Positions 33,572-41,839 of a DNA stretch of 64,000 nt are shown one piece after another; the first letter of the stretch is position 1, and each line of letters opens with the position of its first letter. The stretch is from Saccharopolyspora hirsuta (GTDB taxonomy: Bacteria; Actinomycetota; Actinomycetes; Mycobacteriales; Pseudonocardiaceae). Where the stretch lies: contig NZ_VWPH01000005.1 in assembly GCF_008630535.1 (NCBI RefSeq), positions 62,001 through 126,000 of the forward strand. Direction: 5' to 3'. A model generated the notes under the pieces. That model ran no database searches. It was given only the letters and a program-made list of their open reading frames with translations, and was not told the DNA's origin. The translations under genes and the position numbers were made by a program.

Positions 33572-33613
33572 CTATCCGGAGCGCCACCACGCCTGGCACG
33601 AACTGCGAATCAC
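33572..33613 (-). CDS. trpS leader peptide with tandem Trp codons
   Basis: GTG at 33613 opens a 13-codon frame, VIRSSCQAWWRSG, ending in TAG. The two adjacent TGG codons lie in the 5' arm of a hairpin (GTGGCGCTCC pairing with GGAGCGGCCAC). A ribosome stalled there for lack of charged tRNA would free the 3' arm to pair with the terminator stem. TACAGT 7 nt upstream of the GTG suggests a leaderless start. Ribosome-mediated attenuation is established for Streptomyces trpS1. Confidence 0.85.
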   Translation of the reverse strand: MIRSSCQAWWRSG

Positions 33614-33646
33614 GACAGCCACTGTACTCGCCGGGCGCAAGCGCGC

Positions 33647-34393
33647 TCAGTCCAGTGCCAGCTTCATCGAGGTTTCCACGGTGGTGAAGCCGAGCTTGTC
33701 GTAGGTGCGGCGGGCGGGGTTGCCGAGGGTGACCGCCAGGCCCAGCACCGGCCAGCCCTGCGCTGCGGTGTGCGCGAGCGCCCGCCGCAGCAGGAGACCG
33801 CCCAGACCGGCGTGGTCGGGGCCGGGGAGGCGGAAGAGGTCGCCGATCCAGGCGGTGCCGTTGAAGTCGTTGACCACCACCCCGGCCACCACCTCGTTGT
33901 CGGCGTCGACCACCAGGGCGCTGCAGTCCAGCAGCGGGCCCAGCACCCGCCCGCTCAGCAGCGGTTGCAGCTCTTCGCTGAGCACCTGCTGGTCGGTGCC
34001 GCCGGAGCCGTCGGGGTGTTCCGGCGGGTAGGCCTGGCGCCAGGCGGGCAGCACTGCGGTGGCCGGGCGGTCGCAGGGCACCACGCGCAGCGGTGCCGGG
34101 GGCTTCTGCTCGGCCCAGTGCGGTGGGGGTGGATCGCGGAGCAGGTCGCGGTGCATGGTGGCCGCGTGGCGTGTCACGCGTGCACCGCGCTGGGCCAGGT
34201 GCTGGCCGAGGTCTTCGGGGACGACGACCTGCCAGCCGGGCAACTCCGCGGCGAGCACCTCGAGCACCGCCGGGCCGCTGGCGGCCAGCAGCCGGGCGGT
34301 GCGGGGCACCCCGGTCACCGCCGCGTAGGAGACCGTCGTCTCGCCCCTGCGCACCACCGCGACGCCCGCAGCGGCGCCGTCCTCTCTCAGCAC
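33647..34393 (-). CDS. GNAT family N-acetyltransferase
   Basis: 248 residues, apparently a double GNAT with a degenerate N-terminal half. The C-terminal half has ALVVDADNEVVAGVVVNDFN, then the acetyl-CoA loop HAGLGGLLLRRALAH and NPARRTYDKLGF near the end. Start set at GTG 34393: TTGCCC, 17 bp, TAGACC and then 7 nt lead directly to this codon, an excellent leaderless promoter. Its target is unknown. It ends close to the trpS leader promoter. Confidence 0.85.
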   Translation of the reverse strand: MLREDGAAAGVAVVRRGETTVSYAAVTGVPRTARLLAASGPAVLEVLAAELPGWQVVVPEDLGQHLAQRGARVTRHAATMHRDLLRDPPPPHWAEQKPPAPLRVVPCDRPATAVLPAWRQAYPPEHPDGSGGTDQQVLSEELQPLLSGRVLGPLLDCSALVVDADNEVVAGVVVNDFNGTAWIGDLFRLPGPDHAGLGGLLLRRALAHTAAQGWPVLGLAVTLGNPARRTYDKLGFTTVETSMKLALD

Positions 34394-34554
34394 CCGCCCA
34401 GGTCTACACCGCTTCTCCCGGCCGGGCAATCGAATTCCGGCCGTCCGCTCCCGGCGCTAAGATCAACAACGCCGGGGCGGGGTGGTGCGGGCCCGCCGGA
34501 ACGGGACCACCCTGAACCTGCACACCGGCCGCACCGCCCGAGAAGAGAACCCCG

Positions 34555-35220
34555 ATGCCCAACACGCCCGACCCCACCCGCGTGCACCCCACCACCCGGC
34601 CGGAGCTGACCAACGTCGCGTTCCTGTCCACAGTGGTCAGCTCGCCGCTGATCGAGGTCGGCGAGTTCACCTACTACGACGACCCGCAGGGCGCCGCGGA
34701 GTTCGAAACCCGCAACGTGCTGTACAACTGCGGTCCCGCCAAGCTGCGCATCGGCCGCTTCTGCGCGCTGGCCACCGGGGTGCGGTTCATCATGCCCGCC
34801 GCCAACCACCCGATGATCGGCTGCTCGACCTACCCGTTCACGCTCTTCGGCGGGGACTGGGCCGAGGCCACCCTCGACATCGCCGCCGCGCTGCCCGGCA
34901 AGGGCGACACCGTGGTCGGCAACGACGTGTGGATCGGCCGCGACGCCACCGTCATGCCCGGGGTGCGCATCGGCGACGGCGCGGTCATCGCCACCGGTGC
35001 GGTGGTCACCAGCGACATCCCCGCCTACGGCATCGCCGGGGGCAACCCCGCCCGCGTCATCCGCCGCCGCTTCTACGACGCCGACGTCGCGCTGCTGCAA
35101 CGCATCGCCTGGTGGAACTGGCCGATCCCGACCATCACCGAGCACGTGCGCACCATCATGGCCGGGGACCCCAAGCAGCTGGCCGACATCGCCCGCCGCG
35201 AGGGGCTGCTGGCCGACTGA
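34555..35220 (+). CDS. CatB/Vat-type xenobiotic O-acetyltransferase
   Basis: 221 residues of left-handed beta helix. LYNCGPAKLRIGRFCALATG, FIMPAANHPM (His is the likely catalytic base), STYPFTLFGGDW and VVGNDVWIGRDATVMPGVRI are signatures of the CatB/Vat family, which acetylates chloramphenicol, streptogramin A or similar alcohols. Cytoplasmic trimer expected. AGAAGAGAA precedes the ATG. It is followed by an SDR gene 32 bp later. Resistance is possible but not shown; many relatives act on cell-wall or small-molecule alcohols. Confidence 0.88.
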   Translation: MPNTPDPTRVHPTTRPELTNVAFLSTVVSSPLIEVGEFTYYDDPQGAAEFETRNVLYNCGPAKLRIGRFCALATGVRFIMPAANHPMIGCSTYPFTLFGGDWAEATLDIAAALPGKGDTVVGNDVWIGRDATVMPGVRIGDGAVIATGAVVTSDIPAYGIAGGNPARVIRRRFYDADVALLQRIAWWNWPIPTITEHVRTIMAGDPKQLADIARREGLLAD

Positions 35221-35252
35221 CCCCACCCCGCACAACTGGAGAGGACACGCGC

Positions 35253-36038
35253 TTGATCGACCCCCGACTGCGCGATCGCGTCGCGGTGATCACCGGCGCC
35301 GACAGCCCGCTGGGCATCGGTGCGGCCATCGCCCGCGCCCTGGCTCGCCAGGGCTGCAAGGTCGTGCTGGCCTCCCGGCCGCGCACGCCCCCGGACACCG
35401 CCGACCACGTGCGCGATGCGCTGCGCGCCGACGGGGCCGAGGCCGACTCCCTGGCCGTCGACCTCGCCGAACCCACCGCGGCCCGGGCGGTCTTCGACCA
35501 CGCCGAGAGCTGCTTCGGGCCGGTGGAGATCCTCGTCAACAACGCCGCGCACCGCGCCCCGGACACCTTCCGGCCCGACCCGGTGCGCGGACTGGTCACC
35601 GTCGACGCCGATGTCCTGGACGCCCACCACGCGGTCAACACCCGCGCCCCGGCGCTGCTGATCGCCGAGTTCCACCGCCGCCACCTGCGCCGCAAGGCCC
35701 GCTGGGGGCGCATCATCAGCATCTCCACCGACACCGCGCCCGGCACCGCCGGGGCGATCTCCCACCTGGCCAGCAAGCACGCGCTGGAATCGCTGTCGCG
35801 GTCGGCGGCCACCGAGCTCGGGCCCGCGGGCACCACGGTCAACATCATCGCGCCCGGCCCGGTGCAGACCGGGTGGCTCTCGGAGCACGCCGCCGCCCGC
35901 GCGGCCGAGCTCAGCCCGCTGGGCCGGGTCGGGCGCCCCGACGACATCGCCGACCTGGTCGTCTTCCTCGCCTCCCACCAGGCCCGCTGGATCACCGGCC
36001 AGACCCTCTACGCGGGCGGCGGCAAGCGCATGCTCTGA
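35253..36038 (+). CDS. SDR-family oxidoreductase with His in place of catalytic Tyr
   Basis: 261 residues. Nucleotide-binding TGADSPLGIGAAIARALA near residue 13, NNAA near 90, and catalytic Ser in ISISTD 13 residues before the usual Tyr. The Tyr of YxxxK is His here (SHLASKHALESL), so normal hydride-transfer chemistry may be lost or altered. The rest (VNIIAPGPVQTGW) is well conserved. TTG start with GGAGAGG upstream. Likely co-transcribed with the acetyltransferase. Confidence 0.88.
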   Translation: MIDPRLRDRVAVITGADSPLGIGAAIARALARQGCKVVLASRPRTPPDTADHVRDALRADGAEADSLAVDLAEPTAARAVFDHAESCFGPVEILVNNAAHRAPDTFRPDPVRGLVTVDADVLDAHHAVNTRAPALLIAEFHRRHLRRKARWGRIISISTDTAPGTAGAISHLASKHALESLSRSAATELGPAGTTVNIIAPGPVQTGWLSEHAAARAAELSPLGRVGRPDDIADLVVFLASHQARWITGQTLYAGGGKRML

Positions 36039-36051
36039 CCCCGCTTGCGGC

Positions 36052-36762
36052 TCAGGCCCGGAAGCCGGGGCGGCGCTCGGCCAGCCGGGCGCGCAGCGGC
36101 GCGTAGTCGTGGTCCGGGAACAGCCGCGGGAAGAGCTCCAGCATGATCTCCGCGAACTGCCCGGCGACGTCGAACGGGCCGTCCTCGTCCAGCGAGACGT
36201 CGGTGAACAGGAACTGCCAGCCGTAGGTGCCCTTGGTGATGCGCAGCGCCTCGAGGTAGCCGGGGTAGTCCAGATCCATCCGGTGGTAGCCCTTGGTCGT
36301 CGCGTCGAACCACAGCTCCGGATCGGTCACGCCCGGTTGGACGCGCAGCATCGACAGGTGCCCGACCCCGCCGTGCGGGGTCCCGTCGAAGCAGCGCAGC
36401 TGCGAGTACAGCCGCAGCTGCTCGGGCGTCGGGTCGGGCAGGCGCTCCACGAGCGGGCCCGACCGGATCGCCCGGTGGAGGTTGTCCAGGTGGAACTCCC
36501 CGGCGATGAGGGATTCCTCCTCGTACTCGGGGTCGGCGATGTCCCAGAACGCCGTGATCCCGGACATGCGCAGGTGGCAGGCCTTCAGCGCCGGGTCCAG
36601 CACGATGCCGTCCCGCTCGGCGAGCTCACCGAAAACCCGGTCGGCGTCACCGGACTCGTCCAGCTGCCCCCGGTCGGCGACGTCCAGCCTGATCTCCGGG
36701 CAGGTGCGCAGTTCCTCCAGCACACCGAGCCAGGTCGTCTCGTAGGTGGTCAGCTCGGTCAT
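36052..36762 (-). CDS. Conserved hypothetical protein
   Basis: 236 residues, acidic and soluble, no signal peptide or membrane segment. It starts MTELTTYETTWLGVLEELRT and is rich in Trp, Tyr and Asp/Glu (ITAFWDIADPEYEEESL; LWFDATTKGYHRMDLDYPGY). I do not recognise a domain. Two adjacent ATG codons lie 5 and 8 bp after GGAGGG; the second is used. It is convergent with the SDR gene and 72 bp downstream of the LacI gene on the same strand. Confidence 0.7.
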   Translation of the reverse strand: MTELTTYETTWLGVLEELRTCPEIRLDVADRGQLDESGDADRVFGELAERDGIVLDPALKACHLRMSGITAFWDIADPEYEEESLIAGEFHLDNLHRAIRSGPLVERLPDPTPEQLRLYSQLRCFDGTPHGGVGHLSMLRVQPGVTDPELWFDATTKGYHRMDLDYPGYLEALRITKGTYGWQFLFTDVSLDEDGPFDVAGQFAEIMLELFPRLFPDHDYAPLRARLAERRPGFRA

Positions 36763-36834
36763 CATCGGTTCCCTCCGCAACGCTGGGGTTGATCAACTGC
36801 TGCGACGCGGGGCGGGAGCCGGTGGTTCCCGCGA

Positions 36835-37863
36835 TCACGGCCGCGGTGGCGCGGTCGACTCGCGCACCACCAGGTGGTGGTCGGTGCTGCGGCGGCGGGG
36901 CCGGGCCGAGGGTTCTTTGAGGGCCAGCAGCAGCGCCTGCTCGCCCATCCCGGCCATCGGCAGCCGCACCGTGGTCAGCGCCGGGGACAGGTGCTCGGCC
37001 ACCGCCACGTCGTCGAACCCGGCCACCGACATCTGCTGCGGCACCACCACGCCTTGCGAGCGCAGCGCCGCCAGCACGCCGATGGCCATGTCGTCGTTGA
37101 GCGCGACCACCGCCGTGGTCCGCGGGTGCTCGTCGAGGATCCGCAGCGCGGCGCGGGTGCCGCCGTCGCGGGTGAAGGCCTCCTCGACCACCGGCAGATC
37201 CGCCAGCCGCATCCCCGCCGCCCGCAGGGCCTGATCGGCGCCGGCGAGCCGGTCGGCGACCGTGGTCAGCGCCGCCGGGCCCGCGGCGAAGGCGATGCGG
37301 CGGTGGCCCAGCGACAGCACGTGCTCGGTGATCGACCGGCCGCCCGCGAGGTTGTCGGGCAGCACCGCGTCGGCGCCCAGGTGGTGGCGGCCGATCACCG
37401 CGACCCGGCCCCCGGCGTCCTGGAAGGCCTGCAGCTCCCGCTTGACCGGGGCCTGCACCCGGGCATCGACGAACCCCGACCCGGAGATGACGATCGCCCG
37501 CACCCGGTTGGCCACCAGGGCCCGCACCTGCGCCAGCTCGGAGTCGGGATCGCGGCCGGTGTGGCCGATCTGCACCGTCAGCCCCCGCTGCGCGGCCACC
37601 CGCAGCACCCCGCTGGCGATCTCGGTGAAGTACGGGTCGCCGATCTCGTGCACCAGCAGCCCCACGCTGGTGCTGGTGCCCCCGGCCAGCGTGCGGGCGT
37701 GCACGTCGGCGACGTAGCCCAGCTCGGCGGCCACCTCCCGCACCCGCCCGGCGATGGCGTCGCTGACACCGGCCGCGCCGGACAGCGCCCGCGACGCCGC
37801 CGCGATCGACACCCCCGCCGCCTGCGCCACATCGACCAGCCGAGGCCTGGAACGCTGCGCCAT
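36835..37863 (-). CDS. LacI family transcriptional regulator
   Basis: 342 residues. The LacI HTH and hinge helix are PRLVDVAQAAGVSIAAASRA at about residues 7-26 with LSGAAGVSDAIAGRVREVAA following. A periplasmic-binding-like sensor domain follows (VGLLVHEIGDPYFTEIASGV; VVALNDDMAIGVLAALRSQG). Start ATG 37863 follows GAGGAGACC. Divergent from a ten-gene uptake and sugar-modifying operon whose promoter carries two LacI-type operators, so it is almost certainly the operon's repressor. Confidence 0.94.
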   Translation of the reverse strand: MAQRSRPRLVDVAQAAGVSIAAASRALSGAAGVSDAIAGRVREVAAELGYVADVHARTLAGGTSTSVGLLVHEIGDPYFTEIASGVLRVAAQRGLTVQIGHTGRDPDSELAQVRALVANRVRAIVISGSGFVDARVQAPVKRELQAFQDAGGRVAVIGRHHLGADAVLPDNLAGGRSITEHVLSLGHRRIAFAAGPAALTTVADRLAGADQALRAAGMRLADLPVVEEAFTRDGGTRAALRILDEHPRTTAVVALNDDMAIGVLAALRSQGVVVPQQMSVAGFDDVAVAEHLSPALTTVRLPMAGMGEQALLLALKEPSARPRRRSTDHHLVVRESTAPPRP

Positions 37864-37898
37864 CAGGGTCTCCTCTCCCCGCCCGCCCGCAGTGACCC

Positions 37899-37955
37899 TT
37901 GTCACCGCGATCACCGGTACCTATTCTGCCGTAAGCGCTTACGAAAGCGCTTACG
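37899..37955 (+). promoter_or_regulatory. Promoter with twin LacI operators
   Basis: TTGTCA (37899-37904), 17 bp, TATTCT (37922-37927) is a good sigma-70-type promoter towards the binding-protein gene. Immediately downstream lie CGTAAGCGCTTACG (37930-37943, perfect 14-bp palindrome) and CGAAAGCGCTTACG (37942-37955), overlapping by 2 bp. The central AGCGCT is the LacI-family core. Confidence 0.85.
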
Positions 37956-37980
37956 ACATACCCCCGACGACGGGTGGATC

Positions 37981-39195
37981 ATGAAAACTCCACACGGCAC
38001 CCGACTCGCGGCCCTGCTGGCCGCCACCGCGCTGACCCTCACCGGCTGCCTCAGCGCCGGCTCCCGAGCCGGTCAGGACACCATCCGCATCGGCATCTCG
38101 CTGCCGCTGACCGGCGACTTCTCCGAACCCGGCAAAGGCGTGCGCCGCGGCTACGAGACCTGGGCCGACCACGTCAACTCCCGCGGCGGACTGCTCGGCC
38201 GCCAGGTCGAACTGCGCATCCTCGACGACCAGTCCAACGCCGACCGCGTCGCCGCCGACTACGAGAAGCTGATCAACCAGGACGGCGCCGACCTGATCTT
38301 CGGCCCCTTCTCCACCCGCCTGGTCATCCCCGCCGCCCAGGTCGCCGAGGACTACGGATTCCTGTTCGTCGAACCCGCCGGCGCCGCCGAAGAGGTCTTC
38401 CAGCAGGGCTTCGACAACCTCTTCTACGCCGCCCCCGCGGTGGCCGAAGACCACTACGACCACCTCGCCGAAGCGATCCTGGCCATGCCCCCGCACCAGC
38501 GGCCCGCCACCGCCGCCTACGCCGTCATGGACGACCCCTTCGCCAAAGGCACCGCGCACGGCCTCAAAACCCAGCTCGAAGCCGCCGGCGTGCGCACCCT
38601 CGTCGACGAGCAGTACCCGCCCAACACCACCGACTTCGGCTCCATCGCCGCCAAGATCGCCGACTCCCGCGCCGAACTGCTCGTCGGCGGCACCCAGTAC
38701 CAGGACGCGGTCAACCTCATCGTCGCGCTGCGCCAACTCGGCCACCAACCGACCATGGCCGCCTTCTCCACCGCCCCCACCAACCCCGAATTCCCCCGCG
38801 CCATCGGCCAGCACACCGAAGGCATCCTCTCGCCCACCGGCTACACCCCGGCCGCCCCCTACCCGTCCAACCAGGAATTCGTCGCCCTGCACCAGCAGAA
38901 GTTCGGCACCGAACCCACCGAGGACGAGGCCAACGCCTACACCACCGGCCAAGTCGTGGCCGCCGCCGTGCAGGCCGTCGGCTGCGCCGACCCCGACCCC
39001 GACTGCCAGCGCCGCCTCGTCGACTGGCTGCGCACCAACCAGGTCGACACCGTCGTGGGTCCGCTGAGCTGGGACGAAACCGGAAAACCCCGCGGCGCGC
39101 ACCTCATCCAGCAGTACGTCGACGGCCGCATCCAGATCGTGCTGCCCGACCACGCCGCCCAAACCCGCCTCGTGCACCCGAAACCGGCCTGGTGA
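37981..39195 (+). CDS. ABC transporter substrate-binding lipoprotein, LivJ/Peripla_BP_6 type
   Basis: 404 residues. A signal peptide with lipobox LTLTGC (Cys near residue 22) predicts a lipoprotein. The mature protein begins TIRIGISLPLTGDFSEPGKG, the standard opening of the branched-chain amino-acid-type binders, and GRQVELRILDDQSNADRVAA follows. Such binders also take urea, amides, aromatic acids and other ligands. First gene of the LacI-regulated operon. Downstream genes argue for a sugar- or cyclitol-like ligand, unusual for this class. Confidence 0.92.
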   Translation: MKTPHGTRLAALLAATALTLTGCLSAGSRAGQDTIRIGISLPLTGDFSEPGKGVRRGYETWADHVNSRGGLLGRQVELRILDDQSNADRVAADYEKLINQDGADLIFGPFSTRLVIPAAQVAEDYGFLFVEPAGAAEEVFQQGFDNLFYAAPAVAEDHYDHLAEAILAMPPHQRPATAAYAVMDDPFAKGTAHGLKTQLEAAGVRTLVDEQYPPNTTDFGSIAAKIADSRAELLVGGTQYQDAVNLIVALRQLGHQPTMAAFSTAPTNPEFPRAIGQHTEGILSPTGYTPAAPYPSNQEFVALHQQKFGTEPTEDEANAYTTGQVVAAAVQAVGCADPDPDCQRRLVDWLRTNQVDTVVGPLSWDETGKPRGAHLIQQYVDGRIQIVLPDHAAQTRLVHPKPAW

Positions 39196-39202
39196 TGCTC
39201 CG

Positions 39203-40087
39203 ATGACCGCATCCCTGCTGCTGCAGAGCCTCGTGCTCGGCGTGCTGCTCGGCGGCCTCTACGCCCTGCTGGCCGCCGGACTGACCCTCTACTTCGGCGT
39301 GATGCGCGTGGTGATGCTCGCGCACTCGGCGTTCCTGATCCTGGCCGCCTACCTGGCCTGGTGGTTCCACCTGCGCACCGGCCTGGACCCGCTGATCTCC
39401 CTGGTGGTCACCGTGCCGCTGTTCTTCACCCTCGGCGTGGGCCTGCAACGACTGCTGATCTCCCGGCTGCGCCCGGCCACCATGACCATGATGTCGGTGC
39501 TGCTGACCTTCTCGCTGGCGCTGATCATCGAAGGCACCCTCGGACTGGTCTTCTCCGGCACCCACCGGCGCATCCAGCTGCCCTACTCCGGCGCCGACCT
39601 CGTCGTGGCAGGAGCCAGCATCCCGGTGGTCAAGCTCATCGCCTTCGCCCTGGCCGCCCTAGCCCTGGCCGGGCTCTACGCGCTGCTCAAGCTCACCCGC
39701 TTCGGGTGGGCGCTGCGCGCCACCATCCAGCACCGCCACGCCGCGCAGCTCGTCGGCATCAACACCGACCGCACCGCCGGGCTGGGCTTCGGGCTCGGAC
39801 TGGCCACCGCCGCGGTCGGCGGCACCGCGCTGGCCCTGGACTCCACCATCTACCCGTCGTTGCACTGGCACTGGATCGGCCCGCTGATGGCCATCATCGT
39901 CGTCGGCGGGCTGGGCAGCGTCGGCGGCGCGGCCATCGCCGCGATGCTGCTGGGCCTGGGGCAGAGCCTGCTGCAACTGCCGCTGGGCACCACCTGGGCG
40001 CAAACCCTGTTCTACGTCGCGCTGTTCGCGACGCTGATGCTCAAACCCCGGGGACTGTTCGGAGGCCGACTTGCGCAGCGTTTCTGA
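39203..40087 (+). CDS. ABC permease, LivH type
   Basis: 294 residues, about eight hydrophobic segments. VLGVLLGGLYALLAAGLTLYFGVMRVVMLAHS near the N terminus and MAIIVVGGLGSVGGAAIAAM near residue 235 are LivH signatures. It forms the membrane channel with the LivM-type partner. The next gene starts within its last codons (17-bp overlap). Confidence 0.93.
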   Translation: MTASLLLQSLVLGVLLGGLYALLAAGLTLYFGVMRVVMLAHSAFLILAAYLAWWFHLRTGLDPLISLVVTVPLFFTLGVGLQRLLISRLRPATMTMMSVLLTFSLALIIEGTLGLVFSGTHRRIQLPYSGADLVVAGASIPVVKLIAFALAALALAGLYALLKLTRFGWALRATIQHRHAAQLVGINTDRTAGLGFGLGLATAAVGGTALALDSTIYPSLHWHWIGPLMAIIVVGGLGSVGGAAIAAMLLGLGQSLLQLPLGTTWAQTLFYVALFATLMLKPRGLFGGRLAQRF

Positions 40088-41114
40088 CCTCCTCCGCCGC
40101 ATCCGCCCGATCGGCCTGCTGGTGCTGATCGCGCTGGTGCTGGCCTTCCCGCAGCTGGCGCCGGACGCCTTCATCCTGTCGGTCGGCGTGGTGATCATGA
40201 GCTACGCGGTGCTGGCCACCTCCTGGAACTTCGTCGGCGGCTTCACCGGCTACATCTCGCTGGGCCACGCCGCCTACTCCGGCCTCGGCGGCTACGCCAC
40301 CGCCCTGCTGATCACCCGAGCCGACCTCAACCCGTGGCTGGCGCTGCTGATCGGCGCCGTGCTCGTGGCCGCGCTGGCCATCCCCATCGGCATCGCCAGC
40401 CTGCGGGTGCGCGGCGCCTCGTTCGTCATCGTCTCCATCGCCCTGGTGCTGATCACCCTGCTGGTGTTCCAGAGCTGGGGATCGGTCACCGGCGGATCCC
40501 ACGGCCTGCGCGTGCCCCGCCCCTTCGGCGAGGACGTCCTGCGGCCCGAACAGCACGAGCGGTTCTTCTACCTGCACGCCGCACTGCTGGCCATCGCGCT
40601 GCTGTGCTGGTGGATCACCGACCGCTCCCGCTTCGGCGCCGGGCTCAAAGCCATCCGCGAGGACGAGGACAAGGCCCAGTCCCTCGGGGTGCCGACCTTC
40701 GCCTACAAGCTGGTCGCCTTCGTCATCTCCGCGCTGTTCACCGCGCTCGGCGGCGGCCTGTACGCGCTGTGGTTCGGATTCCTCGACCCGGTCTTCCAGT
40801 TCTCCATCCTCGCCGGGTCCTACCTGGTGCTGATGAGCCTGCTCGGCGGCATCCGCAGCCTGTTCGGGCCGCTGCTGGGCGCGGTGGTGGTCGGCTACGC
40901 CGTGGAGTTCTTCAAGAACCAGTACGGCGACACCCAGCTGCACCTGGTCGCCCTCGGCGTCCTGCTGGCCGCGGTGGTGCTGTTCATGCCCGACGGCATC
41001 ATCCCCGCCGTGGGCGCCCAGCTGCGCAAACTGCGGCCGCAGGCCACCTCCATCCGCGAGATCAGCCAGGCCGACCTCGCCGCGCAGCGCACCCCCGAGG
41101 AGGCCGCCCGATGA
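40071..41114 (+). CDS. ABC permease, LivM type
   Basis: 347 residues, about ten hydrophobic segments. SWNFVGGFTGYISLGHAAYSGLGGYATALL near residue 50 and the EAA-like region AIREDEDKAQSLGVPTFAYKL near residue 195 are typical of LivM. TTG start at 40071, preceded by GGAGG, overlaps the LivH-type gene; ATGA overlap with the ATPase gene downstream. Confidence 0.93.
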   Translation: MRSVSDLLRRIRPIGLLVLIALVLAFPQLAPDAFILSVGVVIMSYAVLATSWNFVGGFTGYISLGHAAYSGLGGYATALLITRADLNPWLALLIGAVLVAALAIPIGIASLRVRGASFVIVSIALVLITLLVFQSWGSVTGGSHGLRVPRPFGEDVLRPEQHERFFYLHAALLAIALLCWWITDRSRFGAGLKAIREDEDKAQSLGVPTFAYKLVAFVISALFTALGGGLYALWFGFLDPVFQFSILAGSYLVLMSLLGGIRSLFGPLLGAVVVGYAVEFFKNQYGDTQLHLVALGVLLAAVVLFMPDGIIPAVGAQLRKLRPQATSIREISQADLAAQRTPEEAAR

Positions 41115-41839
41115 GCCTGCAGACCCACCAGCTGACCAAGTCCTTCGGCGGCGTGCGGGCCGTGGACGCCGCGACCGTGACCTTCCAGCCCGGCAAGGTC
41201 AACGCCCTCATCGGCCCCAACGGCTCCGGCAAGACCACCTTCTTCAACTGCGTCACCGGCATGGTCAAGCCCGACTCGGGCACCACCCGCTACCGCGGCC
41301 GCGACATCACCCGCACCCCCGCGCACCGCATCGCCCGCGCCGGGATCGGCCGCAGCTTCCAGCTGTGCCGCATCTTCCCGCGCCTGACCGCCCTGGAGAA
41401 CCTGCTGGTGGCCGTGCGCGCCCCGAACCTGCTCGGACAGCTGGTCCCGGCCCGCCAGCGCACCGACCTCGCGCGGGCTCGCAGCCTGCTGGAACGCGTC
41501 GGCATCGAGCACCTCGCCGACGCCCAGGCCCGCGACCTGTCCTACGGGCAGCAGAAACTGCTCGAACTGGCCGGGGTGCTCATGGCCGACCCCGAAACGA
41601 TCATGCTCGACGAACCCGCGGGCGGGGTCAACCCGGCCCTGCTGGAGCGCATCGGCGCGCTGGTGCGCGAGCTCAACGCCGAAGGCCGCACCTTCATCGT
41701 CGTCGAGCACAACATGGACCTGGTCATGAGCCTGTCCGACCACGTCGTCGTCTTCGACCGGGGGCGGCCCATCGCCACCGGCACCCCCGACGAGGTGCGC
41801 GCGGACCCGGCAGTGCTGGAGGCATACCTTGGCGTCTGA
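41111..41839 (+). CDS. ABC ATP-binding protein, LivG type
   Basis: 242 residues. Walker A GPNGSGKTT at 35-43, Q-loop SFQLCRIF, signature LSYGQQKLLELA near 144 and Walker B IMLDEPAGGVNP near 160; the GGVNP extension and VEHNMDLVMSL are LivG hallmarks. It energises import with the LivF-type subunit. Coupled to the LivM-type gene. Confidence 0.94.
   Translation: MSLQTHQLTKSFGGVRAVDAATVTFQPGKVNALIGPNGSGKTTFFNCVTGMVKPDSGTTRYRGRDITRTPAHRIARAGIGRSFQLCRIFPRLTALENLLVAVRAPNLLGQLVPARQRTDLARARSLLERVGIEHLADAQARDLSYGQQKLLELAGVLMADPETIMLDEPAGGVNPALLERIGALVRELNAEGRTFIVVEHNMDLVMSLSDHVVVFDRGRPIATGTPDEVRADPAVLEAYLGV

Noticed and set aside
34555..35220. Calling the hexapeptide acetyltransferase a proven chloramphenicol or streptogramin resistance gene
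   Set aside because: Family signatures are clear, but substrate-specific residues cannot be judged by eye.
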